Assembly (NCBI GenBank): GCA_023101885.1
Contig: JALPQD010000016.1
Coordinates: forward strand, 11,781,634-11,845,633
Length of the DNA stretch: 64,000 bases
Direction of reading: 5' to 3'
Source of the DNA: Typhlomys cinereus
Lineage: Eukaryota; Chordata; Mammalia; Rodentia; Platacanthomyidae
The translations under genes and the position numbers were made by a program. The notes beneath the pieces were generated by a model, which worked only from the letters and a program-made list of their open reading frames with translations, searched no databases and had not been told where the DNA came from. Below are positions 24,000 through 35,980 of the stretch, piece by piece. Each line of letters begins with the position of its first letter. The first letter of the stretch is position 1.

Positions 24000-24781
24000 T
24001 AGAGGAATTGTTGAAAACTACCTGGATATTAGGGAGAGAGACCAATAATCCTGAGAATTAGAAATATTCTATTAAATGATATAATAAATCACTGATGAAA
24101 AATTGAGCTCTTCATTGTGTTCTGTATTATAGTCTCTGGCGAATGGCCAATGTCCACTTCATATAGTTCAACCTAGACTCACTGCTCCCTGGCTTTTAGC
24201 ATTACAGCAACAGGCCTTCCTATAGCTCTTCAAACAAATCAAACACTTCTCTCTTATTATTATTGATTCTTAAGGCTGATTATTATAGCTCCTTCTTTCA
24301 TCTGCATCTGCTCTGCTTCCAGGCTCATGATAACCAGACTTAATTATGTCATTCACTAGTATTCATTCTAATTGTATCACACTTCTGAATTTTCTTCAGA
24401 GAATCATGCATTTTTCTCTCTCATTTATAGCTATGCATTTCATCTCTCTACACTTTACATGTTAATACTCTATCTGGAAAAAAAGTTGTGCTAATGTGTG
24501 TCTTGTGTTTAGAATTATGCATAGTATGTAACACTTGCCTTAAATATTTTTATTCAACAAAGAAAGAGCAGGATATTAAAGAATTATGGTTTGGAAATTT
24601 ACCAAATCTTATGAAAACTGAAAATCAAAATTCCTGAAGAGTGGGGGTGCATTAATTAGATAGTGATAACAAAACATTATACACTTTGGAGCTTAATCAG
24701 GAGAATCCTATTCTCGCACTGTCTCTTGAGACTGGTGTGTGAGGTCAGGATGCTAGTGAGGACAGATTAGGTAAGATAATC
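24000..24781. other. Single-copy-like AT-rich DNA
   Basis: No gene or repeat recognised. Confidence 0.5.
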
Positions 24782-24793
24782 TCCCTGACTTCT

Positions 24794-25511
24794 TTTTTTT
24801 ATTTTTTAAATTTTTTAAATTTATTTTTTCCACTCATACAAACTTGATAGGTTCCCCATTTCCCTCCCTCCCTCTATCCCTCTCTGAATCCCCTTGCTCC
24901 CTCCTCCCTTTTCCTCTTCCTTTACCCCTTCCCTCCCTTTCTCCCAGTTCCCTCCCCCCATTCCTGGAACATCCTTTAGTGTGCATGTCAAACTTCCCTC
25001 TGCGTCCTCCTCTCTGATGAGGTATAAGGACTCAATAGCATTGCCTAGAGCTCTTTTTTTGTGTTCACCTTTAGTATAGAAACACTATCGTGGCTGTTAA
25101 TCCCTTGCCTCTAAGGATCCTAGTGCCTGTGATCCATGCTAGACGTTGGGAGGGTCAATGACATACATGTTAGTCATTGTGCAGGTCATGCAAAGACCTA
25201 TTATGATTACTTTGGCCCTAATGTGTGTGAATTATCTTGCATATCGTTGCTCCTCCCCATCTTTAGGCTCTACAATCTTACCGCCCCCTCTTCTGCAAAT
25301 TTTCCTGAGCTTTGGGATGGGGACAGATTAGGCTGGCCTGGTTCCTCTACCTTTGAATCTACTCTTATAATAAGACTCTATTTTAGCATCTTTTTATCTC
25401 TGGCTAGTAGGTGACATTCAATACCCATCAGGATGGAGTCAAGGGCAGTGCAGGAACAGTAAAACTGGAAGGAGAAAAAAAAAGAATAACTATAATTCAG
25501 AACATCAGATG
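24794..25511 (-). mobile_element. 5'-truncated L1 3' end with target duplication
   Basis: 718 bases, entirely L1 3' UTR, minus strand. It begins with a poly(T)-rich tail and a 'ccactcatacaaacttgatagg' block and continues through the C-rich tract. The perfect 12-base duplication tccctgacttct (24782-24793 and 25512-25523) shows one clean insertion. Confidence 0.93.
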
Positions 25512-25523
25512 TCCCTGACTTCT

Positions 25524-25925
25524 AAGTGGATGCTTCTAACTGTGTTCTTTCATGGAGGAGAAAGAAAGACTCATATTTTCTGATAGCACTTCTTAGAAGA
25601 TTACTAATTCCATCAAAATAATGAAACTTTTATGAACTCATTTAATCTAGCAGCTATTTCCTAACTTCTCTAAGTACAATTTTCAATATATGAACTCTTT
25701 AGATGCAATGTTTAATCCATGGCAGGGTACATAAATATTTATTTATTTAAAAGCAAAAATAGGAAGATGGAAATCCTAACCATGGGTTTGAAAATAAAAG
25801 AAAATCCTTTCTAAACTATGAGAGCTTTTTTGTTCTTCTTTTATCATCTACTGTTCCTTTTCAATATCTAGAGACCTTATTTAAATTACAATTTAAATGC
25901 TTTGATCATATATTTTCATTTTTCA
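25524..25925. other. Single-copy-like AT-rich DNA
   Basis: No gene or repeat recognised. Confidence 0.5.
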
Positions 25926-26090
25926 TGGTATTATGTTGCACAACATCATTTTCATGTATTCATAATATATTCCTCTGCATACCCCCATCCTCTTCTTTCT
26001 CTCTCCTCCTCTTAGCTGTCCCCCCCATTTTTTTCTAGGTTTCTACACTCATACTAAAGGATTTTGACATTTACATATGGTCCATCTTAG
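25926..26090 (-). mobile_element. Possible ancient L1 3' UTR fragment
   Basis: 'catggtattatgttgcacaacatcattttcatgtattcataatatattcc' and a C/T-rich run followed by 'ttctaggtttctacactcatac' recall older mammalian L1 3' UTRs in reverse. Weak. Confidence 0.4.
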
Positions 26091-27600
26091 GAGTGTTGCC
26101 AAATAGTCTACAATGCCCAGGATGGCCACTCATAACATGTGTTTATTTAGCCCAAGAGTGTCAAGTTCAGAAACTTTGGTACTATCTAGCACCATCACCC
26201 TCCCCCCAGCCATACCCTGCCTCCCTGGTCTTCATCTAGTACTTTCTCTCTCAAGTTGCCTCTACATTCTTGGGTGGCCACTTCTGGCCTGGGATATACT
26301 GAAGTTTGAAGTCTTCATTCTGTGTCTTAATTCCAAAGCTTTCCACCTTCCTTATAGGTTTCACTGTGGAAGGTCACACTTGCTCTACAGAGACTTAGAA
26401 GCTCAGCACTTGAGAGGGCTCGAGGCACGGGACAGAGTATGCCTAGGAAACAGGAATCTGGAGGGAAGCATCCCAGGTTGCCACTAAATAGGGTTGTGAG
26501 TTCTAACACCCAGGGTGCAGAGCTCAGGAAAGGAAGGCTGAGGAGAAACACTTGCAATTCACTGAAGCTGGTGCATACAGTATCCTCTGTACTTCATGTC
26601 ATCAGTGGTGTCCTTCCTGCTGAGTTTAAAAGCCGTGAAAACTTACAATTGGCTCAGTTTGACCAACTCCACGGCACATGACAAGAGGATTTTTTCTCCT
26701 TTTTATTTGACTTCCAGGAAACCAATATCAGAGGGATTTTTTTTTAGTCTCCTGAAGTCTGGGGGAACCCCCCCACCCATCCTTTTGTTTATAAAACACT
26801 AAAAAATATGAAGCAAAAAGTGATGACTTCTAACCAATTTGAATTTCATTTACAGCAGGCTGGTAGAAGCTGCTGGGCACATTTCATTTCTAATGATTTT
26901 AATTCTAATTAGTATTTATAACCATCATTTTATTTTAATATCAGTATGAAATGAGTACAGAAATGTACTTATTGATTCAGGCAGGAACAACACACCATAC
27001 ATTCAGATGTTGTCAGGATCACTGGATACATATGTACCCACATGCTTTCTGCATTTTTCTCACATTCATTGATTATGATCCATTCCTGCGTTGCTCACTG
27101 TGATAATGACTCTTGTAAATTGCTGTCTGTTATAAACTTGGGGGGGATTTATTTATTTCTCTCTGTATTTTTTCACTTTCTGCTCAGTGTGGGAACCTAC
27201 AGAGAGCCACGTATTGAGAGAAACAAACATTTCAAAGCAAACAGAGCTCCAGAGCTTTAGAAAGAGCAAAGCGTTGACAGTTTGAAGGGCTTCAAGTATG
27301 CCAAGTGGCCATCATCACTCACTCCACAGTTCAAAAGGGGGAAAAAAACAAATCAAGGCCTGAAGAGTTTACAGAGACTTCTGCTTATTGAGAATGTTTT
27401 CATTGTGTGTGTGGGCTACCATGATTAAGACTTCACATGCAGAGCAACACCCTTATCCCTCACTGAAATTTATAATGAGAAAGAATATTTGAAGTCTACA
27501 AGTGTTGGGGAAAGAAAGCAAGTTACCAAATATGAGCTTGTCAGCCCCAGAGATGGACTAAGACAACTATGACCCACTCTTCTTTCCCAGAGGTATTTTA
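26091..27600. other. Single-copy-like DNA
   Basis: Contains a 124-codon open frame at 26113-26487 with no recognisable domain and no supporting signals. I do not call it a gene. Confidence 0.5.
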
Positions 27601-27604
27601 CCTG

Positions 27605-28165
27605 GACACACTTATTTTTTTCTAGTTTTGCAAACTTGAGTGATTGTCCCTGCCCACTGTCCTTCCCCCTTCCTCTCTCACCCTCCCCTCCCTTCACCAA
27701 TCCATCTCTCTCCCTCCTGTCCTGAAGACATGTCTGCTTCTGTGGTCCCCAGAGTTCTCTTCTGGTTGTCTGCTGTAGAAGGACTTAGGCTTCCGATGCA
27801 GATTATGTGGTCTTTCTTTGGGTAGACTCACTGATGGGGGCACTTTCCTTAACCTGTCTAGCATTGGCCTCTGAGGTTCCATGTGCATATAATTATTACT
27901 CCTGAGTTCTTTAACAGTCTACGGCGTCATGTTGATATATTAGTCATAGTGCAAGTATGTAAGTCCCACTGTGGTAAGTTCCCAGATGCAGCACTCCTGT
28001 CTTGAAAGGAATGTCCTGGCCAGTAGAGGCTCTCTCCTACGTTTAGGCTCTAAAAATCTTACTGCCTCTTCTTCTGCACAATTCCCTGAGCCTTAGGATG
28101 AGAAGAGATCTGGTTTGGGCCACACTTTTGAAGAGCTATAATTAAAAGGGAGAAAGCTACTCACC
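27605..28165 (-). mobile_element. Older L1 3' end, minus strand
   Basis: 'ttctagttttgcaaacttgagtg', a C-rich tract (27650-27720) and 'ctctaaaaatcttactgcctcttcttctgcac...gagccttaggatgag' match the 3' UTR layout of the older L1 at 47815. 5'-truncated, diverged. Confidence 0.75.
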
Positions 28166-28775
28166 ATTCTTTATGGCAATTGCTCTGAGATTCTGTATTG
28201 ATCTAAATTCTGCACATGTCAAAATTGAAGGGTACTCAGATATTCACAATTACATGGCTCAGTTTCCTGAATTAAAAAGTGATATCTGGTATGGTGAAAG
28301 GCAGTCAAATGCCTCAAGAATGCATTCTTTTCCATCTCAGAATTACCTGATTATAACTGGACTTTGAAATTAAGATAAAAGTATACACTGCTGAGCAGTG
28401 TTAAAAAAACTTTGATACAAAGCAATGGATTCCACTCATTTATACATGGGGCATCTTTTGATCTGAAATCTTTCTTTTCTCACTGTAGTGTACCTTCAAC
28501 ATAAAATCATTTGTTATATTTGTGGTTTTATAAAGTACTATAATTTACATATAGTCTTATTATTGTACATATATACTGTAGTGCAGTCTAATTTATGTAA
28601 TTTAATTCTCACTAAACAAACAAGCTTTATTTGACAGTTTATAAACAGACATCCCTGTCTTACAAAGATAACTAAATCATCTGCAGTAACAAAGAATTCA
28701 AAAGAAAAATCCAGTGCTTTTTTAATAAATCACTCTTCTGAACAAGGTATTTTGTCTCACTTCTGTGCAATGCAT
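28166..28775. other. Single-copy-like AT-rich DNA
   Basis: No gene or repeat recognised. Confidence 0.5.
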
Positions 28776-28784
28776 TGATCCTTT

Positions 28785-29090
28785 TTTCAATATCTTAATT
28801 TATTTATTTAGAGTGTGTGTCTGTGTGTCTGTGTGTATGTGTGTATGTGTGTGTGTATATCAGAGGGCACTGTATCCCTATGGAGGAATAAGGGACCAAG
28901 GGACTTTAGGAATCATTCTTTATTGCTTCTATCTCCTTATTTTTTTCTTTTTGCTCTGGGATTTCCCAAGTTCTGCCCACCAGTCAAGGCCACCTGTTTC
29001 CACCTGCTTTTTTTATGTGGGTCCTGGGATAAAACTCAGAACCTCCTGCTCGTGAGGCAAATCTTAACCCCTGAGCCATCTCTCTAGCCC
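28785..29090 (-). mobile_element. B2-superfamily tRNA SINE, older copy
   Basis: TG-rich start, and 'acccctgagccatctctctagccc' as antisense head. Body diverged from the young copies. Direct repeat tgatccttt at 28776-28784 and 29091-29099. Confidence 0.85.
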
Positions 29091-29269
29091 TGATCCTTTC
29101 CATATAATTGTGTTCAGTTGATATTACAATCATTTCCTAATAAGTGCATATATAACACTTCTACTTCAAGGTACTGATACTGTATCACAACCATCATGTC
29201 CATCATTCATTTTCTGAACCTGAATCTTTTTTCTTTACAATCACGTTTATTAGTGCTATTGTTCTTATA

Positions 29270-29672
29270 TTTTGCCACAATTCACTTTTTACGTATACAT
29301 ATTTTTGTGGTGTGCATGTATATGTATTCATTCATGTATGGAAAAATATATTATGCATGCATGTTTGATGTATGTGTGTGGGTACTTGTGTCCATCTCTA
29401 TGCATGTGGGGGGGCAATGTTGGTGACCTGTGTATTACTCAATTATTTTCACTTCATATTTGAAGTAGAGTCTCTGAATTGAACCTAGAAGTTACCAAAT
29501 GTCAGTTAATATAGCTAGTCATCTTGCTTTATCAATCTCCCATCTCAGCTTTCCACGTGCTGAAATTGTAGGTGGCCATGATATCTTTTTTACAAGGTCA
29601 TTTGTGTTCGAAACTCAGTACTTCCTGCTTATGTACAAAGTGCTTTGTCCATTGACCCATCTACTTGGACCC
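29270..29672 (-). mobile_element. Old B4/RSINE-type SINE, minus strand
   Basis: TG-rich segment, 'gaattgaacctagaagttacc', 'ggtcatttgtgttcgaaactcagtacttcctgc' and 'ttgtccattgacccatctacttggaccc' follow B4-family order in reverse. Strongly diverged. Confidence 0.55.
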
Positions 29673-30005
29673 TGAAATTTGGTTTTTTAAACTCTCTCTC
29701 TTTCTCTCAGTAAGAGCAATGCTATTATTTAAAACAAATGAAATTTTGTTAACAGTAATGGTAGGAAAAATACATTTTACAGTCAATTTTTATATTATTA
29801 TGACTAAAGCAATAAATACTCATAACAATGCATGGCCTAGAGTCTTAGTCCTTTTGACTTTAAAAGACTCAGTATTACTGAAGAATTTGTGAAAAATTCC
29901 TAAAGATGGAACACGGAAAACATTATTTGCCATTCTCACTCATTATTATGTGCTTAGCTGTATCCATCACTTATCATTTAGTTTATCTATTATCTACCCA
30001 TCTGG

Positions 30006-30056
<51 letters not shown>

Positions 30057-32479
30057 ATCTATCATCTATCTATCATCTATCTATATATCTATCTCCCTGT
30101 CATCATTTGTTATCTGTCGAACACCTATTCATCTATCCTTCTTAGAGATTAAATCTATTCATATAAAGTACACATTGTCATGCTGCAAATTTGCTGCAAA
30201 AATTTAGCAGTGGTACATAAGATTGGAAAATAGGTTCTTTGCTAAGCAAAGATATCATAAATTCAAGGGGCCTTATCAATGGGGACTCACCAATATTAAG
30301 GAGAGAACAATAAATTGCTTCAGTAAAAGGAAAAATTTTCCTATGCATCATCTTTTTGAAGTAACACTTTGCACGGCTTAAAGAGTGAGATTTAGAATTA
30401 GATCGAACTAAGTGTGTTCAAAGCAGTACAGCATTCTTTCTGCTCCAGGAAGGCCAAGTTTTCCCTTGCTATATGGATAGTGACCCTGTTTGAAATGCCC
30501 CCCTAAGGCCTTTTTGACCCAATTCATTACTATGGAAATCTTTGTTTAAATATTCCCTCTGCTTTGGGTGGTCTTAAGGAGTTCATCCCTCTAAAATCAG
30601 ACTTTGCACATATTTTCTATTAGATTACCCTGAAAAATCTCCTCAGCTGTATCATAAAACTGGAGAAGTACTGACAAATACTTCCAGTTATAAATGACAT
30701 AAACTTTGAGAAATACATAAATTTCATCAGAAGTTTGGTCTGTGACATAAATACATGTGATAGTGCTTCTGGACATGCCTAAAGTTCTTTCATAAACTAG
30801 ACCAGGTACTTAAATATTCTATCAATATATCTTGCAACACTTGAAAATTGTTTTAATTTCATAGAAGAAATTGTTAATGCAAATAATCATAGGTCATTTT
30901 GCATAGCCCCTGAGCAATAAGGTGGATCCTGCAGAATAATCGGTACCAAATAAATGGATAGTGTTACACAGGAGGCTGAAGAGTGATACATTTGCTATTT
31001 ATGCTTAAAATCTGCGTGTAAACAATTCGATGTAAGTACAGATGATTGATGAATAAAACATCACTGATCAAGCTGGCTCCAACTGAATTTTGGCTTAATC
31101 CTGTGGTTTAATTTGGTTTGGTTTGTTTTTTCCTCCTTACTTCTGATGCTGTTTTCAACATATATTATGCATGGAGAAAAATGAGTAACATAAATTTAAA
31201 TACCTGGAACAGGTGACAAAGTTGTTCAGCTGCTTTCAAATATTATGCTTCTGTTAAGGGGAAACATAAAAATAACTTCCATTTCCCTACTCATGGGGCA
31301 AAAATGCCATCAACTATTTAAGACATCGTATATCTCAGCACATGCTAGAGTCAATAGATGAATGCATCCTTTTCCTATCTGTTGTCATTATGCTTGGGAA
31401 AGTTATGCACAAAGTGTTGTCTAAATATATACAAGTATGAGAGTTGATAGAACATTCTTTTGGGGGAATATAATTATGAATGATGATTTTTTTGTTATAG
31501 GGGAGAAAAGTGTAAAGTTTTAGTTACTCAGCTGGCATTGACAGTTGAACTGATGGAATTGACGTGTATCTCATGGCATGTGTCTGTCACTGTGGAATGG
31601 AGTGGAACTTTTGCTTGCATGATTAATAATTTGCATCTAAATATAACATCTCTGCCTTGTATTCTTGTCCTTTAAAGTTCAAATCTGCCTGCCTGGAACA
31701 GGGGACATATTATTCAAAGTAAGAAGGTTGAGAGAGAATGAATCTCTTCTAAACATCAAGCAAGCTATTGAACTTGATCAAATTTATTATAGCAATAATA
31801 ATTATGAGTATTGTACCTTTTATCTTTAAAAACTAGCTAGGTGATTGAAAGTGGGTACAAATGGTCATTTTGTTTCTATATCTTGAATGTTCAGTGGCAC
31901 CCAGAGAAAATATCTGGATGCTGCATATCTAGGTCCAAGTAAAATACATAGGAAAGATAAAAAATTAATTAAATATAATAGTAAATGAAGCAAACATTGC
32001 TCTTTTCACAATGTATCATTACTAGTTCCATATACAATAAAAATGCGTGGATACCAATTTAAAAAATCTGTATACAGAAATTCTTATGAGTTTAACTTCA
32101 GTCTAACTGATTATTGCATTTGATATGAGAATTTTATCTGGTATGTAGTGTCTTTAAAATTAACCATGAAGAAGATTTGCAAAATATGAATTTTACCAAC
32201 TTTTGTTTTTAAGCTACTATGGTGCCGTATGTCATAAGCCAAAAAATAGTATTTTGTTGTTAATTTGTAACTTTCTACACATATTTCTGTTAATCTTTTC
32301 CAATGATTTCAGTCTTTTTCCTGCCTTCTCTTATTTAACATATACATTTCAAAAATTATTCAATCATTGTTTTAGTTGTTGAGAAAGATATCATTTTATA
32401 TTGATATTGAAATTGTATTTTTGTTTGTGTTAATACTTGAAAATCATTTTTACATTTCTCATATCTTTTTGGTTAATTA
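29673..32479. other. Long single-copy block
   Basis: About 2.8 kb with no recognised transposon or gene except a tetranucleotide array. This is the longest repeat-poor stretch in this half of the window. Confidence 0.5.
30007..30093. repeat. (TCTA)n microsatellite
   Basis: About 12 perfect TCTA/CTAT units to 30055, then imperfect units to about 30093. Confidence 0.97.
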
Positions 32480-33060
32480 TATTTGTTCTTTGACAGTTTC
32501 ACACATGTACATAATGCATGCTGAACACTCTCATCCCACATTCTTTCATTTTCTTACTTATCCTGTTCACCCCACCTTGTCTCTGTAAATCTTTTTTTCA
32601 TATTCGTGCTTTTTTGGTGGTGGTTGTTTATTTCTTGTTTTATTTTTGACCTTGGAACCTGGTGCTATCCCACAGTCTGTCAACACCTAATAAATAGCTA
32701 AGCAATAAAGAGTAGGTCACCTCTGAGAAGTTGCCCCACCCATGACCCATCTATGACTGGACTGTCTTGTATGAGCCCATTAAAGGTAACTGGAGCTGAT
32801 ACCGAGTTCCCAGTTGCTCTGTTTGTGTTGTGCCTAGAGGATTACATTTCATAGTCCTTCTCTCTACCTTCTCTCTGCCTTTTAGGTGCCTCCTGTCTTT
32901 TCTTTTTCAAAGCTCCTAAAGGCTGAGAGCAGGTGCTACATGCATCTCATTGAAGGCTGAGCCCTCAACCCTCACTTTGTGTCAACATCTTGGGTAGCAT
33001 TGCATCTCCTCATTCTCTGTTGTTCCCTGTAAAAAGATTTTCCTGGTTAAGGCTGAGATT
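32480..33060 (-). mobile_element. Old rodent L1 (Lx-like) 3' UTR, minus strand
   Basis: 'ttgacagtttcacacatgtacataatgcatgctgaacactc', 'ttgaccttggaacctggtgctatccc' and 'gcaataaagagtaggtcacctctgag' follow the order of old rodent L1 3' UTRs. Assigned from memory of that layout. Confidence 0.55.
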
Positions 33061-33143
33061 AACTTCTTGAAATGGGTATGAGCCCAGAGCTTTTATTTAG
33101 TTGTTAAATCACATCATTTTTTCATTAAGGTACAAGAAATTTT

Positions 33144-33177
33144 ATACTTGATCTTAGCCAAAAGGTCGAGAAGCGAT
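33144..33177 (-). pseudogene. RNU2: U2 snRNA 5' fragment, retroposed
   Basis: The minus strand reads ATCGCTTCTCGACCTTTTGG then CTAAGATCAAGTATA, the first about 34 nt of U2 spliceosomal RNA with two differences. The rest of U2 is missing and there is no poly(A). An imperfect 17-base duplication (aggtacaagaaatttta at 33128-33144 and aggtacaagacatttta at 33178-33194) flanks it, so it is a complete short retroposon rather than a decayed long one. Confidence 0.88.
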
Positions 33178-33214
33178 AGGTACAAGACATTTTAATAGTA
33201 AAACAAGAATTTTA

Positions 33215-35474
33215 TTTTTTTAATTTATTTACCTATTTTATTTTTTCCACTCATACAAAGTTGATAAGTAACCTATTCCCCTTCCTCCTTTCTCCCCTCC
33301 CTGAACCTCTCCACCTATTCCGCTGCTCCCTTCCCCCCTTTCTCCTTCCTTTCCCACCTCCCTCCCCTTCTCCCAGTGTGCCACCTCCATTCCTGGAACA
33401 TCCTTTAGTGTGTCTGTCAAACATCCTTCTGGGTCCTCCTCTCCATGAGGTGTAAGGACTCAGTAGCATTGCTTAGAGCTCTTTTTTGTGTTCCCCTTTA
33501 GTATAGGAACACTATTGTGGCTGTTAATCCCTTGCCTCTAAGGATCCTAGTGCCTGTGATCCATACTAGACTTTGGGGGTTCAATGATATGTTGGTCATT
33601 GCGCAGGTCATGCAAAATCCTATTTTGATTACTTCGGCCCTAACTTGTATGGAGTATCTTGCATTTCATTGCTCCCCATCTTTAGGCTCTTACAATCTTA
33701 CCGCAAATTTCCCTGAGTTTTAGGATGGGGAGAGATTAGGCTAGCCTGGTTCCAGGTGGTTGATGTAGAGTTTCTGATTCTCTGAATTATGGTTTGTTGA
33801 TTTTTTTTTCAATTTTGCTGCTCCTGCACCGCCCTTGGCTCCATCCTGATAGGTATTGGATATCACCCCCTGGCCAGAGATAAAAGACTGTTAAAATAGA
33901 GTCTTTTTTAATTTTAATAAAGAGTCTTATTATAAGAATAGATTCAAAGGTAGATTGAATAAGAGTAGGAGACGGTGGTGGTGGTGTGGGGGTTAGTCTC
34001 ACATCTGCAGGATGGTTACCTTTTATCTGCCAGACTTTATGCCTTCCCTGTCTGGTGAGATCATACTTCATCTGATGCAAGTGACCAAGAAGGAAAATCT
34101 GTGAGCTTAATCAGATGTCTTATTACTTACTTGCAGTCTTTGATGGTGGCCTATTTTTTCTGCTGTAGCATGATCCCCTCTCTACCTGTTTCTGGCAGGG
34201 CCCTCCTTCCCCTTCCCTCCTGTTTATAATCTTTGCAATTATTGTAGGTATTACAGAGATTTATCTTTGAGTGTGTCTCTAAGTGGATTTGTTACTAGGA
34301 TCCACCTATTAGGGAGTACATATGGTTCTTAATTTTCTGTGTCTGGGATACTTCACTCAATATAATTTTTTCTAATTCCATTCATTTCCTGGCAAATTTC
34401 ATTAATTCATCATTTTTGATGGCAGAGTTGTATTCCATTGTGTAAATGTACCACATTTTCCATATCCACTCATCAACTGTTGGGCATTTGGGTTGATTCC
34501 ATGACTTTGCTATTGTAAACAGTGCTGCTATGAACATGGTCATGCTTCTGCTATCGAGGTGAATTTTTGCTGTATGGGGGATTATTCCCAAAAGTGGAAT
34601 AACAGGGTCATTTGGCATTTCAATCTTTAACTTCTTTAAGAATCTCCAGACGGCTCGCCAGAGTGGTTGTATAAGCCTGCATTCCCACCATCAATATAGG
34701 AGAGTTCCCTTCTCGCCACATCCTTTCCAGCATTTGGTGTTGTTTGTATTGTGGATTTTTGCCATCTTGAATGGCGTAAGATGATATCTCAGGGAAGTTT
34801 TGATTTGCATTTCCCTGGCTAAGGATGCGGAGCATTTTTTAAGGTATTTGTTAGACATTTCAATTTCTTCCCTGGTAAAGTTTTTTTTTTCTTTGTGCAC
34901 TCTGGACAGTAGAGCTCTGTCAGATATGTGGTTAGTGAAGATTTTCTCCCATTCTGTGGGTTGCCTTTGAGCTCGTGTGACAATCTCTTTATCTGAACAG
35001 AAGCTCTTTAATTTCATAAGATCCCACCTGTTGAGTGTTGGTTGTAGTGACTGTGTAGATCCGTTTAGGATCTGTTGGCCTAGCCCAATCAGTTTGAGGG
35101 AGTTCCCTATGCTTTCAACTATGTTTCTTATAGTCTCTGGCCTTATATTGAGGTCCTTGATCCATTTGGAATTAATTCTTGTACATGGTGACAAGTATGG
35201 GTCCAGTTTTAACCTTCTCCATATGGACATCCAGTTTTGCCAGCATCATTTGTTGAAGATGCTGTTTTTTTTCATTGGATTTTTTGGGCCCCTTTGTCAA
35301 AGATCAAATGGCTGTAGTTGTGTGGGCTTATATCTGGGTCTTCAACCCTTATCCATGGATCTGTGTGTCTATTTTGGAGCCAATACCAGGCTGTTTTTAT
35401 AACTATGGATTCGTAGTATAGGCTAAAGTTTGGTATGGTGATACCTCCAGCAGTGTTTTTGTTACTCAGGATTG
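33215..35474 (-). mobile_element. 5'-truncated L1, minus strand, with TSD
   Basis: About 2.26 kb holding the last part of ORF2 and the 3' UTR. The perfect 17-base duplication gtaaaacaagaatttta lies at 33198-33214 and 35475-35491. The truncation point falls in ORF2 at a site equivalent to about 60522 in the full-length copy. ORF2 remains recognisable (35230-34382, Cys-rich C-terminal region) but is broken. Confidence 0.95.
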
Positions 35475-35539
35475 GTAAAACAAGAATTTTAAACTAAGTA
35501 AAATGCTAAAGCATTTTGCAAGCCAAATAAGCTTTAATA

Positions 35540-35557
35540 AATATATATATATATATC
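35540..35557. repeat. Short (AT)n run
   Basis: About nine AT units. Confidence 0.85.
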
Positions 35558-35692
35558 TTAATACATGTGCAATGATTATGTCTTCATAGTTTGTAAAACC
35601 CTGACAAATGCCGCATGTGAAACTGTATGTAGTGTTAATCTCAATATAATAATGATAATTATTCAAACATTTACAGCATATTTGCAAATCAG

Positions 35693-35826
35693 GTGTGGTA
35701 GTACATATATGTAACCCCAGTGCTATTTGCACCAAGTCAGGAAGAATACATGAACTTCAGTTCAGTCCCAGCTACTTAGTGAGAATAGTCATCCTGAACT
35801 ACAAATTTTTTCTCAAAAAACAAAAA
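35693..35826 (+). mobile_element. B1-type (7SL-derived) SINE, plus strand, diverged
   Basis: 'aggtgtggtagtacatatatgtaaccccagtgctatttg', 'agtcaggaagaatacatgaacttcagttcagtcccagc' and a terminal 'tctcaaaaaacaaaaac' reproduce the B1 layout and A-rich tail. Confidence 0.65.
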
Positions 35827-35907
35827 CTTAACAATGGTGAGTAATTTCAAATGTATATGTTAAGAAAGAGAAGACAAGAGAAAAATTAAAATTATTGGCA
35901 AACAGAG

Positions 35908-35911
<4 letters not shown>

Positions 35912-35967
<56 letters not shown>
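35912..35967. repeat. (AT)n microsatellite
   Basis: About 28 AT units, directly upstream of the twin-primed L1 insertion. Confidence 0.97.
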
Positions 35968-35972
<5 letters not shown>

Positions 35973-35980
35973 TCCAACGA

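Noticed and set aside
26113..26487. 124-codon open frame
   Set aside because: No domain, no homology I recognise, no promoter or splice context; a chance frame in single-copy DNA.
30007..30093. Regular short repeats considered as a CRISPR array
   Set aside because: Pure tetranucleotide microsatellite without spacers, in eukaryotic DNA.
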